From: DATKFM01 sp046154965
GTDB lineage: Bacteria; Pseudomonadota; Alphaproteobacteria; Dongiales; Dongiaceae
Assembly (NCBI GenBank): GCA_046154965.1
Contig: JBJXDY010000114.1
Span: forward strand, 1-64,000
Length of the DNA: 64,000 nt
Direction: 5' to 3'
How positions within the stretch are numbered: position 1 is the stretch's first letter; each line of letters begins with the position of its first letter. This document shows positions 25,662 through 34,171 of this stretch, piece by piece. Position numbers and translations under genes: made by a program. Below the pieces are notes generated by a model. That model saw only the letters and a list, made by a program, of their open reading frames with translations, was not told the origin of the DNA and ran no database searches.

Positions 25662-26507
25662 ATGAAGCAACGCGCAACCCCCCGGAAGAGTCCCTTTGGC
25701 CAGCTGCTGCGGCACTGGCGTCAAAGCCGCAGCATCAGCCAGCTCGCCCTGGCCCTGGATGCCGGCCTGTCAGCCCGGCATCTGAGCTTCATCGAGACCG
25801 GCCGGGCGCGGCCGAGCCGCGACATGGTGCTGCGGCTGGGGGAGGCGCTGAACCTGCCGCTGCGGGAGCGAAATGAGCTTCTTATCGGCGCCGGTTTTGC
25901 CGCCGTGTTTCCGGCCAGCTCGCTCCATAGCGTGCCGCTCGCCCAGGCGCGAAAGGCGCTGACCTTCATGCTGACACAGCAAGAGCCCTACCCCGCCATC
26001 GTGGTCAACAGGGCCTGGGACATGCTGATGGCAAACAAAGCGGCGGAGCGACTCCTGAGATTGCTCGGACTTCCGTTTCAGAAAAGCGGCGGCGAACCGC
26101 CGAACCTGTTGCGGGCCTTGCTGCATCCCGCCGTTCTTCGCCGCTATGTCGTGAACTGGGAGACCGTTGCCCTCTCCATGATCTCCAGCATGCGGCGCGA
26201 ACTAAACGCCTATCCCGATGCGACAATCGGCCGATTGCTGGCAGAAGTCATGGAGTATCCGGGCATTCCCCGCGAATGGCCGGCGGAAAGCGACGATGCC
26301 GCGATCCCGCCCCTGTTGCCGCTGACGCTGGAGAAGGACGGGCTGCGCATGTCTTGGTTCACCATCATCACCACCTTCGGCACGCCCCAGGACATTACAT
26401 TGCAGGATTTACGGGTGGAGTGCTTCTTCCCTGCCGACGATGCGACCGAAGCCGCCTGCTGGCGATTGGCGCGGCAGAGCGACACCGCTTCGTCAGCCGC
26501 AGAATAG
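25662..26507 (+). CDS. XRE-family regulator with MmyB-like ligand-binding domain
   Basis: This 281-residue protein has an N-terminal helix-turn-helix of the XRE type (SQLALALDAGLSARHLSFIE) and a C-terminal MmyB-like PAS-fold domain, recognisable from VVNRAWDMLMANKAAERLL and YPDATIGRLLAEV onward. MmyB-type domains can bind fatty acids or other small ligands. The frame is open upstream to 25572; I prefer the ATG at 25662 because the HTH begins soon after it, but 25593 is possible. It diverges from the small membrane protein gene and probably regulates it or itself. Confidence 0.83.
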   Translation: MKQRATPRKSPFGQLLRHWRQSRSISQLALALDAGLSARHLSFIETGRARPSRDMVLRLGEALNLPLRERNELLIGAGFAAVFPASSLHSVPLAQARKALTFMLTQQEPYPAIVVNRAWDMLMANKAAERLLRLLGLPFQKSGGEPPNLLRALLHPAVLRRYVVNWETVALSMISSMRRELNAYPDATIGRLLAEVMEYPGIPREWPAESDDAAIPPLLPLTLEKDGLRMSWFTIITTFGTPQDITLQDLRVECFFPADDATEAACWRLARQSDTASSAAE

Positions 26508-26613
26508 AATGAGGTTGGATTCCGTCCGCGGATGACGCAGACTTCCTTGAACGGAAGACGCTGCGCACCGTTACGAAGCCTCTCAACTTCCGTTTTGTCG
26601 GAAAGAGGCCGAC

Positions 26614-27282
26614 ATGAGCGAAGAATACTACACCGAGGTCTGCGAGGAGATGCTGGGCATCATCGCGGCCTATGCCGAGATGTCGGCGGAGAAAACCGGC
26701 CGCGCAAATTTCGGCGAGCGCGTCATGGCGGCGTTGCGCCGGGTGCCGCGCCATGAGTTTGTCCCGGCGGAATTGCGGCCCATGGCCTATGTGGACTCGC
26801 CGCTGCCCATCGGATTCGACAAGACGATCTCACAGCCCTTTATCGTCGCGCTGATGACAGATCTGCTGGATCTCCAGCCGGCAGACAAGGTGCTGGAAAT
26901 CGGCACGGGCTTGGGCTACCAGTCTGCAGTACTGGCTGAGCTTGCCGCAAGTGTCTTCACCATCGAGTGTATAGAGGAACTGGGGCATGAAGCGAGAAAC
27001 CGCCTCAGCCGCTCTGGCTACCGCAACATCGAATTCCGCATCGGCGATGGTGCGCTTGGCTGGCCGCAGCATGCGCCCTTTGACAAGATCATCGTCACGG
27101 CGGCGCCGGAGCTCATCCCCGGTCCGCTGATCTCCCAACTAAAGCGCGGCGGCCGCATGGTGGTGCCCGCCGGCATCGCCGAGGCGCAGCAGCTTCTGGT
27201 AGTGGAGAAAGATGACTCCGGCCGTGCGCGAACCAAGGAAATCATCCCCGTCCGCTTCTCCGCACTGATGCTCGGCGAATAG
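26614..27282 (+). CDS. pcm: Protein-L-isoaspartate O-methyltransferase
   Basis: This 222-residue SAM-dependent methyltransferase repairs damaged proteins by methylating L-isoaspartyl residues. The SAM-binding motif is VLEIGTGLGYQSAVLAEL, preceded by the family stretch GFDKTISQPFIVALM. The C-terminal motif IIVTAAPELIPG (with QLKRGGRMVVPAG) is typical. Length fits Pcm. GAAAGAGG precedes the ATG. It is a single-gene unit; the RTX gene begins 265 bp downstream. Confidence 0.92.
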   Translation: MSEEYYTEVCEEMLGIIAAYAEMSAEKTGRANFGERVMAALRRVPRHEFVPAELRPMAYVDSPLPIGFDKTISQPFIVALMTDLLDLQPADKVLEIGTGLGYQSAVLAELAASVFTIECIEELGHEARNRLSRSGYRNIEFRIGDGALGWPQHAPFDKIIVTAAPELIPGPLISQLKRGGRMVVPAGIAEAQQLLVVEKDDSGRARTKEIIPVRFSALMLGE

Positions 27283-27362
27283 TGCACCGTTCTCTTCGGT
27301 AAGCTGGGTTAACCTGCCGACAGCGCCAATCGCGGAAGTTCCGCATATCCGGCCCTTGGGAA

Positions 27363-27400
27363 TGTGACGGCTGTCACGTCCCCGGGTGATCGGCGTCACA
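27363..27400. promoter_or_regulatory. Two tandem CRP-like binding sites upstream of the RTX gene
   Basis: TGTGACGGCTGTCACG at 27363-27378 matches the TGTGA-N6-TCACA consensus at 9 of 10 bases. GGTGATCGGCGTCACA at 27385-27400 also matches 9 of 10. Their centres are 22 bp apart, close to two helical turns, so two dimers would sit on the same face. They lie about 165 bp before the RTX gene start. The consensus is that of CRP/FNR-superfamily regulators; the binding protein is inferred. Confidence 0.55.
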
Positions 27401-27546
27401 ACCCTGTCCGGCAAACCCGCGCGCGAGTGACCGCCATCATACGCACCGCGGCCGAAACACCCGAGATTCAGGCCATCTGAAATTGAACGCACCCCCGGCG
27501 GCGTCTCGATCTTCGCGCCGTCACCGGTGCGAACAAGGAGGTTACG

Positions 27547-29034
27547 ATGGCCACTTTCTACGCCGGTACCGAAAGCGCCATGCGCATGGACACCATGAAC
27601 ATCAGCGCGTGGCTGACCGGAACGATCGGGTCGAGCACGCCCACAGCCACGTTTGTCAATGGCCCGGGAAGCAGTTACCGGCAGCTCGGCGGCACGGGGC
27701 TCGCCTACGGTCCCTCTGGCGTCTTGATGGGCGGCACGATCACCTCGATCTACATCAGCGACGGCTCGGGCGGCGAACCCTGGGGCATCACCGGATTCTC
27801 CATGCCCGTTGCAACCTTGAAGGCCTATGTCGCCGCGGGCAATACGAATGGCTTCCTGGCCGCCGTGTTCGCCGGCAATGACAGCCTGAAAGGCCATGGC
27901 TTTTTTGCTTTCAATGACGACCTCAGCGGCTATGGCGGCCATGACACGATCGATGGCGGCGCCGGCAACGATAGCCTGCATGGCGGCTCGGGCAATGACA
28001 GCCTGATCGGCGGGTCCGGCAACGGCTATGATGAACTGGATGGCGGCGCCGGAGCCGACAAGATGCAGGGCGGCAATGGCAGCGACTATTACATCGTCGA
28101 CAATTTCGGCGATGTCGTCATCGAGGCCAGCGGCCTCGCTGCCGGTGAGGACGATGCCGTATACTCGACCCTCAGCCACACGCTCGCGGCCAATGTTGAA
28201 CATCTCGAACTCGCCGCCGTGGCGACGGCCGTTAATGGAGCGGGTAACAGCCTCGCAAACTCGATCAGCGGCAACGGCCTGGCAAACAAACTGTACGGGT
28301 ACGACAACGACGACACGCTTGCCGGTGGCAATGGCAACGACTCGCTGTATGGCGGCGCCCATGCCGACCGGCTCCTGGGCGGCAGCGGCAATGACATCTA
28401 TTATGCCGACTCGTCCGATACGATCGACGAGACGGTGGGATCGGGCATTGACCTGGTCATCGCCTCCACGACCTTCAGCCTTAACACCACCGCCGGCGAA
28501 GTCGAGAATCTCACTCTGCTCGCCGGTGCGGGCGCGATCGACGGCCAGGGCAACTGGCTGGCCAACAAGATCGCCGGCAATGAGAGCGCCAATGACCTGT
28601 TCGGCTATGACGGCAACGACACGCTGCTGGGCGGCAACGGCAACGACTCGCTGAATGGCGGCAGCGGCGACGACGTCCTGAACGGCGGCATCGGCAACGA
28701 CACCGTCGAAGGCGGTCATGGCATCAACACCATCAACGTGGCCGACGGCAATGACACGGTGCGTCACCAGCCCTCGCTCGACGCCTATGACATCATCCAG
28801 AACTTCGACGGCAATCCGACCGGCGGCCAGGATGTGTTCAGCCTCGATGCCATGGTCGACGGGCTGGGCGTGAGCATATTGAGCCGGGACAGCCGCGTGC
28901 AACTCACGGACAAGGGCGCCAGCGTGGAAGTCCGTGTCGACACCAACGGCGACGGGACCTTCGACTACCTGGCGGCGACGATCTACTCGGCCAATTCGAT
29001 CACGGTTGGCCAGGACGTCCTGACCGGCAGCTAA
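27547..29034 (+). CDS. Secreted RTX calcium-binding repeat protein
   Basis: This 495-residue acidic protein has a unique N-terminal portion of about 115 residues followed by blocks of RTX nonapeptides (GGAGNDSLHGGSGNDSLIGG, GGNGNDSLNGGSGDDVLNGG and others), which bind calcium in a parallel beta roll. Three repeat blocks are separated by longer spacers that share EASGLAAGEDD or ETVGSGIDLV-type and NLTLLAG-type strands. There is no signal peptide, so type I secretion using a C-terminal signal is expected; no type I exporter is encoded in the window. A strong ribosome site (AAGGAGGT) precedes the ATG. The N-terminal domain has no recognised catalytic motif, so it may be structural or adhesive. 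Confidence 0.88.
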   Translation: MATFYAGTESAMRMDTMNISAWLTGTIGSSTPTATFVNGPGSSYRQLGGTGLAYGPSGVLMGGTITSIYISDGSGGEPWGITGFSMPVATLKAYVAAGNTNGFLAAVFAGNDSLKGHGFFAFNDDLSGYGGHDTIDGGAGNDSLHGGSGNDSLIGGSGNGYDELDGGAGADKMQGGNGSDYYIVDNFGDVVIEASGLAAGEDDAVYSTLSHTLAANVEHLELAAVATAVNGAGNSLANSISGNGLANKLYGYDNDDTLAGGNGNDSLYGGAHADRLLGGSGNDIYYADSSDTIDETVGSGIDLVIASTTFSLNTTAGEVENLTLLAGAGAIDGQGNWLANKIAGNESANDLFGYDGNDTLLGGNGNDSLNGGSGDDVLNGGIGNDTVEGGHGINTINVADGNDTVRHQPSLDAYDIIQNFDGNPTGGQDVFSLDAMVDGLGVSILSRDSRVQLTDKGASVEVRVDTNGDGTFDYLAATIYSANSITVGQDVLTGS

Positions 29035-29069
29035 GGGCCGATCGAGGTCACCCCCCGTAAGGCAAGGTA

Positions 29070-29107
29070 GCGGCAGCGGAGAGCAAACCATTCCGCTGCC
29101 GCCTTTT
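29070..29107 (+). terminator. Rho-independent terminator of the RTX gene
   Basis: GCGGCAGCGGA (29070-29080) pairs perfectly with TCCGCTGCCGC (29092-29102) around an 11-nt loop and is followed by TTTT at 29104-29107. It lies 35 bp after the RTX stop codon, ahead of the convergent minus-strand gene. Confidence 0.75.
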
Positions 29108-29115
29108 GCGGATGT

Positions 29116-29376
29116 CTATTGTTCCGAAAGGCTATCGCGCAGTTGGCGCAGGAGCGCATCCCGCTCCGCCTTCGTGCTCACGCGGAACCGGGCAAAGCTG
29201 CCGCCGATCTTGAGATCGGCGAACAGGCCGGCGGGATCTTCGTGAAAATGCAGCCAGCCCTGCCCGCTCCTGTAGAAGGCGCCGCGCTTGCGTTCGCGCA
29301 AGATGGGATGGCGTTTGCGGACTTCGCTGAGCAGGCCCTCAAGCTTGTCGAGGGCGGAGTCGGTGGCATGCCGCAT
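29116..29376 (-). CDS. Hypothetical small protein
   Basis: This 86-residue, charged, soluble protein (MRHATDSALDKLEGLLSEV...; ...FARFRVSTKAERDALLRQLR) has no motif I can name. It includes GAFYRSGQGWLHFHEDPAG and a hydrophobic/basic core that looks like a compact alpha/beta fold, with helices at both ends. It lies just downstream of aapP on the same strand, 36 bp away, so it may be the last gene of the aap transcript. No function is assigned. Confidence 0.65.
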   Translation of the reverse strand: MRHATDSALDKLEGLLSEVRKRHPILRERKRGAFYRSGQGWLHFHEDPAGLFADLKIGGSFARFRVSTKAERDALLRQLRDSLSEQ

Positions 29377-29412
29377 CGATCGGAATCGGCGCTTGCGGCG
29401 AGAACACCACCC

Positions 29413-30189
29413 TCAGTGGTGCAGGATCTGCGACAGGAACAGCTTCGTGCGGTCCGAGCGCGGATGGTTGAAGAATTCCTCCGGCTCGTTCTCTTCGATG
29501 ATCTCGCCGCGATCCATGAAGATGACGCGGTTGGCGACGGTGCGCGCGAAGCCCATCTCGTGTGTCACGCAGATCATCGTCATGCCGGAGCGCGCCAGCT
29601 CGACCATCACGTCAAGCACTTCCTTGATCATCTCAGGGTCCAGCGCCGAGGTGGGCTCGTCGAACAGCATGACTTTCGGATTCATGCAGAGCGAGCGGGC
29701 GATGGCGACGCGCTGCTGCTGGCCACCGGAAAGCTGTCCCGGATACTTGGCCGCCTGCTCGGGAATCTTGACCCGCTCCAAATACTTCATGGCCGCCTTT
29801 TCCGCGTCGGCCTTCGGCATCTTGCGCACCCAGATCGGCGCCAGTGTGAGGTTTTCAAGGACGGTCAGGTGCGGAAACAGGTTGAAATGCTGGAACACCA
29901 TGCCGACCTCTCGGCGCACCTGCTCGATGTGCTTGAGGTCGTGGCTCAGTTCGATGTTGTCGACGACGATACGTCCCTTCTGATGCTCTTCCAACCGGTT
30001 GATGCAGCGGATCATCGTCGATTTGCCGGAGCCCGAAGGCCCGCAAACGACAATACGCTCGCCCTTGTTGACCGTCAGATTGATGTTCTTGAGGACATGG
30101 AACTGGCCGTACCATTTATGAACGCCGTCCATGCGGATCATGACGTCGCTGGATATCTGCATTGCAGGTGCGGCGGCTTGCAGGGACAT
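29413..30189 (-). CDS. aapP: General amino-acid ABC transporter, ATPase AapP
   Basis: This 258-residue ATPase has Walker A GPSGSGKST, signature LSGGQQQRVAIARSL, Walker B VMLFDEPTSALD and the H-loop VTHEMGFA, all as in the polar amino-acid (GlnQ/AapP) family. It energises import through AapQ-AapM. The frame runs further upstream, but AGGAGG lies 10 bp before the ATG at 30189, which gives the usual family length. It is the last transporter gene of aapJQMP, with 17 bp between it and aapM. Confidence 0.93.
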   Translation of the reverse strand: MSLQAAAPAMQISSDVMIRMDGVHKWYGQFHVLKNINLTVNKGERIVVCGPSGSGKSTMIRCINRLEEHQKGRIVVDNIELSHDLKHIEQVRREVGMVFQHFNLFPHLTVLENLTLAPIWVRKMPKADAEKAAMKYLERVKIPEQAAKYPGQLSGGQQQRVAIARSLCMNPKVMLFDEPTSALDPEMIKEVLDVMVELARSGMTMICVTHEMGFARTVANRVIFMDRGEIIEENEPEEFFNHPRSDRTKLFLSQILHH

Positions 30190-30206
30190 GGCGGATGCCT
30201 CCTCGC

Positions 30207-31658
30207 TTATCGTTTCTTGTGGCCGGTATGGAGCTTGCGCTCCAGATGCATGCTGTAGCGCGACATGCCGAAGCAGAAGACCCAATAGACCGCGGCGGCA
30301 AAGACGTAGCCTTCCATCGACAGGCCAAGCCAGTTCTGGTCCTTGGTCGATGCCTTGATGATGTTCAGGAAGTCATAGAGGCCGACGATGGCGACCAGCG
30401 TCGTGTCCTTGAAGAGGCCGATCGACGTGTTGACCAGGCCAGGGATTGAGATGCGCAGCGCCTGCGGCAGCACCACCAGCCGCATCATCTGCCAGTAGCC
30501 GAGGCCCATCGCCATGGCGCCCTCGAACTGACCCTTGGGAATGGCCTGCAGGCCGCCGCGCACCACCTCGGCGATATAGGCGGCGGAGAACAAGGTCACG
30601 CCGATCAGGATGCGCAGCAGAATGTCGAACGTCACGCCCTTGGGCAGGAACAGCGGCAGCATGACGTTGGCCATGAACAGGATGGTGATCAGCGGCACGC
30701 CGCGCACGAACTCGATGAAGAGTACCGACAGCAGATGGTTGACCGGCATGAACGAGCGCCGCGCCAGCGCCAGAAGGATGCCCAAGGGTATCGAGAAAAC
30801 GATGCCGACGATGGCGATCACCAAAGTCAGCATGAGCCCGCCCCATTTGTCGGTCGGTACATGCTGCAGGATGGTTCCGCCGACCAGCAGCTCGAACGCG
30901 ATGATCGGGAAGCCGACAAACATGAACAGCGCCCAATAGCGCTTGCCGGGCACCCAGTCGACCAGCAGCGCCGCCGCGGCGATGACGAACAGCAGGAGGG
31001 TCAAATCGATCCGCCAGCGTTCATTGCTGGGATAGAATCCGTACATGAACTGGCTCAGGCGGTTGCTGACCATGACCCAGCAGGCGCCCGGCTTCGGGCA
31101 ATCATCGCGGGATGCGGCGTTGACGTCGATGGCCAGAGTGACGGTCGATTCCCTGGCCGGATCGATCTTCACGCCCGGCAAGAGCTTTAGCTCGCCGCCG
31201 CGGATCTCGAAGCGCGCATCGGACAGGGCAAAGGTGCTCTGACGCTGCGTCGGCAGGTTCACCAGCTCGACATTGCCGATCGTTGCCCCGGCGGCGTTTC
31301 CGGGAATGATGATGTTGCTGAGCTTGACGTCGAGCGCCCCGCTGGTGTTGACCTCCGAGGGATGTTCGAACGAGCCGGCCGCGCTCTCCGCGACCTTGAG
31401 TTCGACGATGCGCGTAACCCCCAGCCCGCTGCCGAAGTTGGCCTGGATGAACGCCCAGTTCACGATGCCCGGGATCGTCAGATACAGCAGGAATAATGCC
31501 AGGAACGTCAGAATGGTGTTGCTGACTGACGAGAAGAGATTGCGCTTCAGCCAGGCGATAGGTCCGGCCACCAGGATCGGCGGCGGCAGGTCCGGATGCT
31601 CGCCTGGCCGGTGAACCGGCACGGTCGGCGGCACGCCATTGGCGGTCATGTCCGTCAT
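30207..31658 (-). CDS. aapM: General amino-acid ABC transporter permease AapM, with enlarged periplasmic region
   Basis: This 483-residue inner-membrane permease matches AapM over its C-terminal core (membrane segments after residue 215; ATPase-docking loop at VVRGGLQAIPKGQFEGAMAM). Typical AapM is about 385-400 residues. The excess lies between the first membrane segment (about 48-72) and the GACWVMVSNRLSQFMYGFYP stretch, where residues 78-185 form an extra, beta-rich region (VELKVAESAAG, NIIIPGNAAGATIGNVELV, FEIRGGELKLLPG). This part should face the periplasm. It is 6 bp downstream of aapQ. Function with AapQ, AapJ and AapP is import of a broad set of L-amino acids; the role of the extra region is unknown. 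Confidence 0.9.
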   Translation of the reverse strand: MTDMTANGVPPTVPVHRPGEHPDLPPPILVAGPIAWLKRNLFSSVSNTILTFLALFLLYLTIPGIVNWAFIQANFGSGLGVTRIVELKVAESAAGSFEHPSEVNTSGALDVKLSNIIIPGNAAGATIGNVELVNLPTQRQSTFALSDARFEIRGGELKLLPGVKIDPARESTVTLAIDVNAASRDDCPKPGACWVMVSNRLSQFMYGFYPSNERWRIDLTLLLFVIAAAALLVDWVPGKRYWALFMFVGFPIIAFELLVGGTILQHVPTDKWGGLMLTLVIAIVGIVFSIPLGILLALARRSFMPVNHLLSVLFIEFVRGVPLITILFMANVMLPLFLPKGVTFDILLRILIGVTLFSAAYIAEVVRGGLQAIPKGQFEGAMAMGLGYWQMMRLVVLPQALRISIPGLVNTSIGLFKDTTLVAIVGLYDFLNIIKASTKDQNWLGLSMEGYVFAAAVYWVFCFGMSRYSMHLERKLHTGHKKR

Positions 31659-31664
31659 CGCCGG

Positions 31665-32852
31665 CTACCGTTCCACCAGCGCGATGCGCTTGTTGTACCA
31701 ATTCATGAAGAGCGAGATCGCCAAGCTGACCGTGAGGTAGAACAGCATGGTGATGGCGATGCACTCCACGGCGCGGCCGGTCTGATTCTGCACCGTCGAG
31801 GTGAAAATCGACACCAGGTCCGGATAGCCCATGAAGGCTGCCAGGGTCGAGTTCTTGACGATATTCAGATATTGGCTGGTCAGCGGCGGCACGACGACGC
31901 GCATCGCCTGGGGAATGATGACCAGACGCAATGTCCAGCTGTTGCGCAAACCGAGAGCCTCGGCCGCTTCGGTCTGACCATGACTCACCGCCTGGATGCC
32001 GGCGCGGACATTTTCGGCGATGAACGCAGACGTGTAGATGCTGAGGCCGAGGCAGAGCGCCGTGAGCTCCGGGCTCAAGACCATTCCGCCTTGGAAATTG
32101 AACCCCTGCAGCACGGCGTAGTTCCAGGAGACCGGATTGCCGAAAATGACCGAAGCGAGCAGCGGCAATCCGACGATGAGCGCGATGCCGACTGAAAGCT
32201 TGGGAAACTGCTGCCCGGTCGCGTCCTGCCGACGCTTGGCCCAACGCGCGATGATGATCGCGCCTACGATGCCGATCACCAGCGCGATCAATCCGATCAG
32301 CGCCGAGTCCTCGGCGACCGGCTTCGGCACATACAGGCCGCGGATGTTGAGGAACACCGCGTCGAACAGATTGTGGCTCTGCTTGACGTTCGGCAGCACC
32401 TGCAGCACGCCGTTGTACCAGAACAGGATCTGCACCAGCAGCGGGATATTGCGCAGCGTCTCGATGTAGACCGTCGCCAGGCCGGCAACGAGCTTGTTGC
32501 TCGACAGGCGGCAGACGCCGATGACGAAACCGACGATCGTCGCCAGCGGAATGCAGATAACAGCCACCAGGAGCGTATTGAGGATTCCGACGATCAGGGC
32601 GTCGAAGTTGCTCGACTGCAGGCTGTAAGGGATCAGCGACTCGCTGATCGGGAATCCGGCGACATCGTCGAGAAAATCAAGGCCCAGCGGAACACCCAGC
32701 TGGGCCTGATTTTGCACCATGTTGTGGATGAGGTAGCCGCCGGAGAGGAACACGAGCGACAGCGTGACGATCTGCGCGACGATGCCGCGCTTTCGCTCAT
32801 CGCGCCACCACGCGACCCTCTGTTCGGCATCAACTGTTACCAACTGCGCCAC
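31665..32852 (-). CDS. aapQ: General amino-acid ABC transporter permease AapQ
   Basis: This 395-residue permease has about eight membrane segments and the docking loop ENVRAGIQAVSHGQTEAAEALG, followed by FVSI-type PDLVSIFTSTVQNQTGRAVE, as in AapQ/BztB. It forms the pore with AapM. The N-terminal cytoplasmic stretch (AEQRVAWWRDERKRGIV) is typical. It lies 84 bp downstream of aapJ, past a strong stem-loop (32890-32919), which may set a lower expression level than that of the binding protein. Confidence 0.92.
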   Translation of the reverse strand: MAQLVTVDAEQRVAWWRDERKRGIVAQIVTLSLVFLSGGYLIHNMVQNQAQLGVPLGLDFLDDVAGFPISESLIPYSLQSSNFDALIVGILNTLLVAVICIPLATIVGFVIGVCRLSSNKLVAGLATVYIETLRNIPLLVQILFWYNGVLQVLPNVKQSHNLFDAVFLNIRGLYVPKPVAEDSALIGLIALVIGIVGAIIIARWAKRRQDATGQQFPKLSVGIALIVGLPLLASVIFGNPVSWNYAVLQGFNFQGGMVLSPELTALCLGLSIYTSAFIAENVRAGIQAVSHGQTEAAEALGLRNSWTLRLVIIPQAMRVVVPPLTSQYLNIVKNSTLAAFMGYPDLVSIFTSTVQNQTGRAVECIAITMLFYLTVSLAISLFMNWYNKRIALVER

Positions 32853-32889
32853 GGCGAGTCTCCTCGCGGAGGGAAGTGCACGAAGCGCA

Positions 32890-32919
32890 AGCGCCCGGTT
32901 CTTCGGGGAACCGGGCGCT
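32890..32919 (-). promoter_or_regulatory. Stem-loop between aapJ and aapQ
   Basis: AGCGCCCGGTTC (32890-32901) pairs with GAACCGGGCGCT (32908-32919) as a perfect 12-bp stem with a 6-nt loop. In the direction of transcription no T-run follows, so it is better read as an mRNA-stabilising or attenuating hairpin that raises binding-protein levels relative to the permeases than as a full terminator. Confidence 0.6.
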
Positions 32920-32936
32920 GCTTTTCGTGCGTTCGC

Positions 32937-33959
32937 TTAGCGGACGGGCGGCGCGTATTGCAGGCCGCCGCGGGTCCAGAGGTCGTTGAGACCGCGGGCC
33001 AGGGCCAGCGGAGTCTTCAAGCCGACATTGCGCTCGAAGATCTCGCCGTAATTGCCCACGGCCTTGATGATGTTGACGGCCCAATCATTGCTGAGGCCCA
33101 TGCCTTCGCCCATCTTGTCTTCGAGGCCGAGGAAACGCCGGGTTTCCGGATCGGTGGCGCTGCCCATGACTTCGGCAACGTTCGCCTGGGTGATGCCCTT
33201 CTCTTCGGCGATCAGGGTCGCGAAATGCGCCCAGCGGACGACATCGCCCCACTGATTGTCGCCGTGACGGACGACGGGGCCCAGCGGCTCCTTGGAGATG
33301 ATTTCCGGCAGGATGATATGCTCGGACGGATCCTTCAGGGTCGTGCGCTCGGCGGCGAGGCCGGACGCATCCGTCGTGTAGGCGTCGCAACGGCCTTCGT
33401 CATAGGCGCCGCGGGCCTGCTCGTTCTCCTTGAACTTCACCGGCTGCATGCCGAGGCTGTTGGCCCGGTCGAAGTCGCCCAGGTTCTTCTCCGTCGTCGT
33501 GCCTTCCTGCACGCAGACCGTGGCGCCCTTCAGTTCCTTGGCGCTGGCCACGCCCAGACCCTTCTTCACCATGAAGCCCTGGCCGTCGTAATAATTGACT
33601 GCCACGAAATCCAGGCCGAGTTGGGAATCGCGGGACAGAGTCCAGGTCGAGTTGCGGGCCAGCATGTCGACCTCGCCCGACTGCAGGGCAGTGAACCGCA
33701 CTTCGGCGCTCAGCGGCTTGTACTCGACCTTCGACGCATCGCCGAACACAGCGGCCGCGACGGCCTTGCACAGGTCGACGTCCAGGCCATTCCATTCGCC
33801 ATTGTTATCCGGGGCGCCGAAACCGGCGAGGCCGGTGGTGACGCCGCATTTCAGTTTGCCGGCGGCCTTGACGTCATCGAGCGTGCCGGCGCTGGCGGCG
33901 CCGATCACGGCCATGGAGGCGACGGCAGCCACCGACGCCAGCAGTTTGAGCTGTTTCAT
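32937..33959 (-). CDS. aapJ: General amino-acid ABC transporter binding protein AapJ
   Basis: This 340-residue periplasmic protein has a Sec signal peptide (MKQLKLLASVAAVASMAVIGAASA) and the family 3 solute-binding fold. AapJ signatures include KCGVTTGLAGFGAPDNNGEW, VCVQEGTTTEKN and RWAHFATLIAEEKG. It captures polar, aliphatic and acidic L-amino acids and hands them to AapQM. AAGG precedes the ATG. It is the first gene of the aapJQMP operon, transcribed leftward from the 212-bp divergent gap shared with the cystathionine beta-lyase gene. Confidence 0.93.
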   Translation of the reverse strand: MKQLKLLASVAAVASMAVIGAASAGTLDDVKAAGKLKCGVTTGLAGFGAPDNNGEWNGLDVDLCKAVAAAVFGDASKVEYKPLSAEVRFTALQSGEVDMLARNSTWTLSRDSQLGLDFVAVNYYDGQGFMVKKGLGVASAKELKGATVCVQEGTTTEKNLGDFDRANSLGMQPVKFKENEQARGAYDEGRCDAYTTDASGLAAERTTLKDPSEHIILPEIISKEPLGPVVRHGDNQWGDVVRWAHFATLIAEEKGITQANVAEVMGSATDPETRRFLGLEDKMGEGMGLSNDWAVNIIKAVGNYGEIFERNVGLKTPLALARGLNDLWTRGGLQYAPPVR

Positions 33960-34171
33960 GTTTCAACCTTCCCTGGTTCAGCGTTTGTCGATATTCACTT
34001 GAACGGTGCGCTTTTTCTTGCGTTCTGCTTACCCGCCGGCAACTCCTTGAAACGGCGCGGCCAAGCGGTTCACATTTGGTTGGTTTGCTTTAACACAAGG
34101 CTTGCGGATGCTACAAGCCTGCTTTGCCGGAGGCTCACCGCCGTGCCGGCGCGGCGCGTGGAAAGTAGCGT

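Noticed and set aside
27139..29091. A 650-codon minus-strand frame over the RTX gene
   Set aside because: It is the antisense of the RTX repeats, giving Ala/Val/Ile-rich low-complexity sequence without family similarity.
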